Made by a program: the position numbers and the translations under genes. The notes beneath the pieces were generated by a model. That model was not told the DNA's origin. It ran no database searches and worked only from the letters and a program-made list of their open reading frames with translations. DNA of 64,000 nt from Clostridia bacterium (GTDB taxonomy: Bacteria; Bacillota; Clostridia; Christensenellales; CAG-138): positions 124,001-188,000 of the forward strand of contig JAEDIC010000001.1 of NCBI GenBank assembly GCA_016292635.1. Reading direction: 5' to 3'. Below are positions 61,894 through 64,000 of the stretch, piece by piece. Position 1 is the first letter of the stretch. Each line of letters starts with the position of its first letter.

Positions 61894-62081
61894 TGGGGCG
61901 TGATGGGCGAAGGTTTTTTCGTTTACCGTGAAAGGAAAGAGGCCGGAGGACGAATACCCTCCGCCCGCCGCTTAAATACAACATCTCTGCGACGGTTGAT
62001 GACATACGGCAAAAATTGTAGTAAAATAAACAGAATGCAGAAAATGCATATGATTTTATCAAAAAAGTGCGGAGGCGTATC

Positions 62082-62837
62082 TTGAAGCGTACCATATCCA
62101 TCATAATCGCGGCGATAATGCTGCTTAGTACGGGCTGCGCGGCGCCGGTTCTGGCCCGGACCGCCCCTGCCGCGGCTCCCACCCCGGAGCGGACGGCTGC
62201 GCCCACCCCCGAGCCCACACCTGTGGAAGTGGAGTTTCCCTATTATCTTTATGTGGAAAAGGGCTCATATACCCTTACCATATACAAGGCGGATGACCGG
62301 GGCGAATACACTGAGGTGGTTGCCACCTACCGCATCGCCCATGGGGGCAACAAGACCCCGGCGGGGATATTCACCCTTGGCGAGCGGGACCGCTGGCATG
62401 ACTTCCCGGATGGGGGCACCGTTCAGTACGCAACCAGGTATCATGAGCGGCTGTATGTACATTCTCCCCTTTACGCAAGGGATAACGCCGCCCAGCTTTG
62501 GCCCAGATACTACGACGGGGATCACGGCATAGGCGGCAGCAACACCGGCGGATGTCTGAGAATGGTAACCGAAGCCGCCCGGTTCATATACGAAAACTGC
62601 GCCGAGGGAACTACCCTTGAAATAGTAAACGGCTCTCCAAGGGGCACCACGTCAGACCCGGTGCCGGACAGGAATGGGCTGAGGATAGACCCCACCGACG
62701 TGAATATGCAGGAGCAGATTGACGAGGCGGCGGCAAAGCGTGCCGGGGAGCAGGCGGAAAAGGCCCCGGAAGAAGCGGCGGAGCTTGCCGGGCAGGCAGA
62801 GGCCGAGGAAACCACAGAAGCACCGGCGGAGGAATAG
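62082..62837 (+). CDS. L,D-transpeptidase (YkuD) lipoprotein
   Basis: A 251-residue protein starting at TTG 62082, 6 bases after GCGGAGG; the GTG at 62067 overlaps that site. Its lipoprotein signal peptide ends LLSTGC. After a Pro/Ala/Thr linker, a YkuD domain has YVHSPLY (catalytic-site His) and SNTGGCLRM (catalytic Cys), a variant of the usual SHGCIRM. It would form 3-3 cross-links or attach proteins in peptidoglycan. The C-terminus is an Ala/Glu-rich tail. TTGATG (61996) with TAGTAA 17 bases on is a possible promoter. Confidence 0.86.
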   Translation: MKRTISIIIAAIMLLSTGCAAPVLARTAPAAAPTPERTAAPTPEPTPVEVEFPYYLYVEKGSYTLTIYKADDRGEYTEVVATYRIAHGGNKTPAGIFTLGERDRWHDFPDGGTVQYATRYHERLYVHSPLYARDNAAQLWPRYYDGDHGIGGSNTGGCLRMVTEAARFIYENCAEGTTLEIVNGSPRGTTSDPVPDRNGLRIDPTDVNMQEQIDEAAAKRAGEQAEKAPEEAAELAGQAEAEETTEAPAEE

Positions 62838-62870
62838 CCGCCGTTAAATAAGGAAAGGAACGGCTTACAT

Positions 62871-63374
62871 ATGAAAAAGAAAACTGGGATAATAATGATT
62901 GCCCTTATGCTGCTGCTGGCCGGCTGCAGCGGCAAGACGAACAGCGGCTTTAGCGAGGACGACCTTGGCCTTGAGATAGCCGGGGAAAAATACTACCTTC
63001 GTGAGGACAGCGCGCCGGTTATCGAGGCATTGGGCGACGGGTATGAATATTCCGAAATGGTAAGCTGCGTTTACGACGGACAGGATAAGACCTTCGCCTA
63101 TCCCGGCCTTACCGTAAACACCGTGCCCGTTGAGGGCAGGGACATAATCGAAATGTTCACCCTTACCGACGATACCTACGCTACTCTCAGGGGTGTGAAG
63201 GTTGGCATGAGCCGTGACCAAGTCATCGCCGCATACGGCGAAGAATACTTTGACGACGGGTATATCAACTATACCGTTACCAACGACCCCGCGGACATTC
63301 AGGCGGAGCGGATACAGTTTGAAATGAGCGGAGATACCGTTTCCGTAATATACATTTATTCCCCCAGCTATTGA
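62871..63374 (+). CDS. Hypothetical lipoprotein
   Basis: A 167-residue protein with a lipoprotein signal peptide (IALMLLLAGC, Cys about 19). The mature part has LRGVKVGMSRDQVIAAYGEEY, a segment seen in BamE/SmpA-like and related outer-surface repeats where a helix packs on a beta sheet. GGAAAGGAAC lies before the ATG. It sits between the L,D-transpeptidase and an acyltransferase, all co-directional with short gaps, suggesting one envelope operon. Confidence 0.78.
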   Translation: MKKKTGIIMIALMLLLAGCSGKTNSGFSEDDLGLEIAGEKYYLREDSAPVIEALGDGYEYSEMVSCVYDGQDKTFAYPGLTVNTVPVEGRDIIEMFTLTDDTYATLRGVKVGMSRDQVIAAYGEEYFDDGYINYTVTNDPADIQAERIQFEMSGDTVSVIYIYSPSY

Positions 63375-63392
63375 TGTAAGGAGGAAGTATAG

Positions 63393-64000
63393 TTGGTATT
63401 CAGCTCGCCCACATTCCTGTTTATATTCCTGCCGGCAGTGTTTTTGTTAAACATCGCTTTCTCGGGCAGCGTAAGGGCTCGAAACGCCCTGCTGCTCATT
63501 GCAAGCGTCGTTTTTTATGCATGGGGCGAGCCGGTATACGTGCTGCTGATGATATTCACCTCTCTGGTGAACCATCTGATGGCCCTTGGGCTGGGCAAAG
63601 AAAGCCGAAGAAAAGCGCTGCTGGCCCTTATTCTGGTATGGAACATAGGCTCCCTTGTGTTTTTCAAGTATACGGATTTTCTCATTGAAAGCATAAACGC
63701 CGTGACCGGGCTTGGCATATCCCCGGTTGGCATAAAGCTGCCTGTGGGCATATCCTTCTTTACCTTTCAGGCGATGAGCTACGCTTTGGATGTATACCGG
63801 GGGCAGGTGCCGCCGCAAAAGCGGTTTTTCAATACGCTGCTGTATATCTCCCTTTTCCCCCAGCTTATCGCCGGGCCGATTGTAAAATATCACGATGTGG
63901 CGGAGCAGCTTGAAAATCGTCCCCTTTCAATCGAGGCTACCGCGTCCGGCCTTCGCCGCTTTTGCTGCGGCATGGCAAAAAAGGTGCTCATCGCCAACGT
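63393..64000 (+). CDS. MBOAT family O-acyltransferase (DltB/AlgI type), partial
   Basis: The frame starts at TTG 63393, 8 bases after AAGGAGGA, and is open to the window edge (202 codons). Hydrophobic N-terminal segments (SSPTFLFIFLPAVFLLN), LPVGISFFTFQAMSYALDVYRG and ISLFPQLIAGPIVKY are the hallmark motifs of AlgI/DltB-type acyltransferases, which O-acylate polysaccharides or teichoic acids. The conserved catalytic His lies beyond the edge. Its partner (SGNH/DltD-like) would be expected downstream, outside the window. Confidence 0.93.
   Translation, partial: MVFSSPTFLFIFLPAVFLLNIAFSGSVRARNALLLIASVVFYAWGEPVYVLLMIFTSLVNHLMALGLGKESRRKALLALILVWNIGSLVFFKYTDFLIESINAVTGLGISPVGIKLPVGISFFTFQAMSYALDVYRGQVPPQKRFFNTLLYISLFPQLIAGPIVKYHDVAEQLENRPLSIEATASGLRRFCCGMAKKVLIAN

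Overview
The window looks like a stretch of chromosome from an anaerobic, spore-forming-type Firmicute (class Clostridia, probably an uncultured gut member). This rests on strong AGGAGG ribosome binding sites, frequent GTG/TTG starts, an [FeFe] hydrogenase with ferredoxin-type clusters, addAB, walJ-rlmH, and parAB with perfect parS sites. Five copies of the 16-bp parS palindrome between 45.2 and 53.1 kb, with dnaN and mnmE nearby, place it close to the replication origin. The species cannot be named from the sequence alone.

1-13.2 kb is clearly more A+T-rich than the rest and looks like an acquired island. It holds the end of a DUF1998-type helicase, a VWA/DUF2201 protein, a MoxR-like AAA+ ATPase and three large BspA-type leucine-rich-repeat (LRR) proteins without signal peptides. 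One LRR protein is fused to a DUF4132 domain; the other two share a C-terminal coiled-coil module. The island ends beside two tRNA-Ser genes. It is the best candidate here for an undescribed multi-protein system.

13.6-32.4 kb is G+C-richer core genome: an M23 peptidase, an acyl-CoA ligase translationally coupled to an E2-like acyltransferase that lacks the catalytic His, selA, an SH3-repeat protein, a GH13 enzyme, an HpcH/HpaI aldolase, addB-addA with thpR, and mnmE. 32.7-35 kb holds dnaN, a tRNA-Thr with promoter and terminator, and an AT-rich gene-free stretch with a DnaA-trio-like tract (candidate oriC). 35-43 kb is a branched-chain amino acid ABC transporter (livJ-livHMGF), a FlK-like thioesterase and an alanine/sodium symporter. 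43.5-53 kb has a PQ-loop protein, walJ-rlmH, a two-subunit chromate-type transporter, parA-parB with parS sites, small membrane proteins, a HEAT-repeat/methyltransferase fusion and murG. 53.5-64 kb has a DUF815-like ATPase, a multi-cluster [FeFe] hydrogenase with a long structured leader, cysS, and a cell-envelope group (an SH3 protein with a class B sortase-like domain, an L,D-transpeptidase, a lipoprotein, and a MBOAT acyltransferase cut by the window edge).

The spaces between genes carry two repeat families. R1 is a roughly 145-bp pair of stem-loops lying mostly just after stop codons (seven sites). R2 is a roughly 120-200-bp element whose 5' end is itself a terminator-like hairpin (six sites, two subtypes); several R2 copies lie between near-duplicate terminator hairpins.
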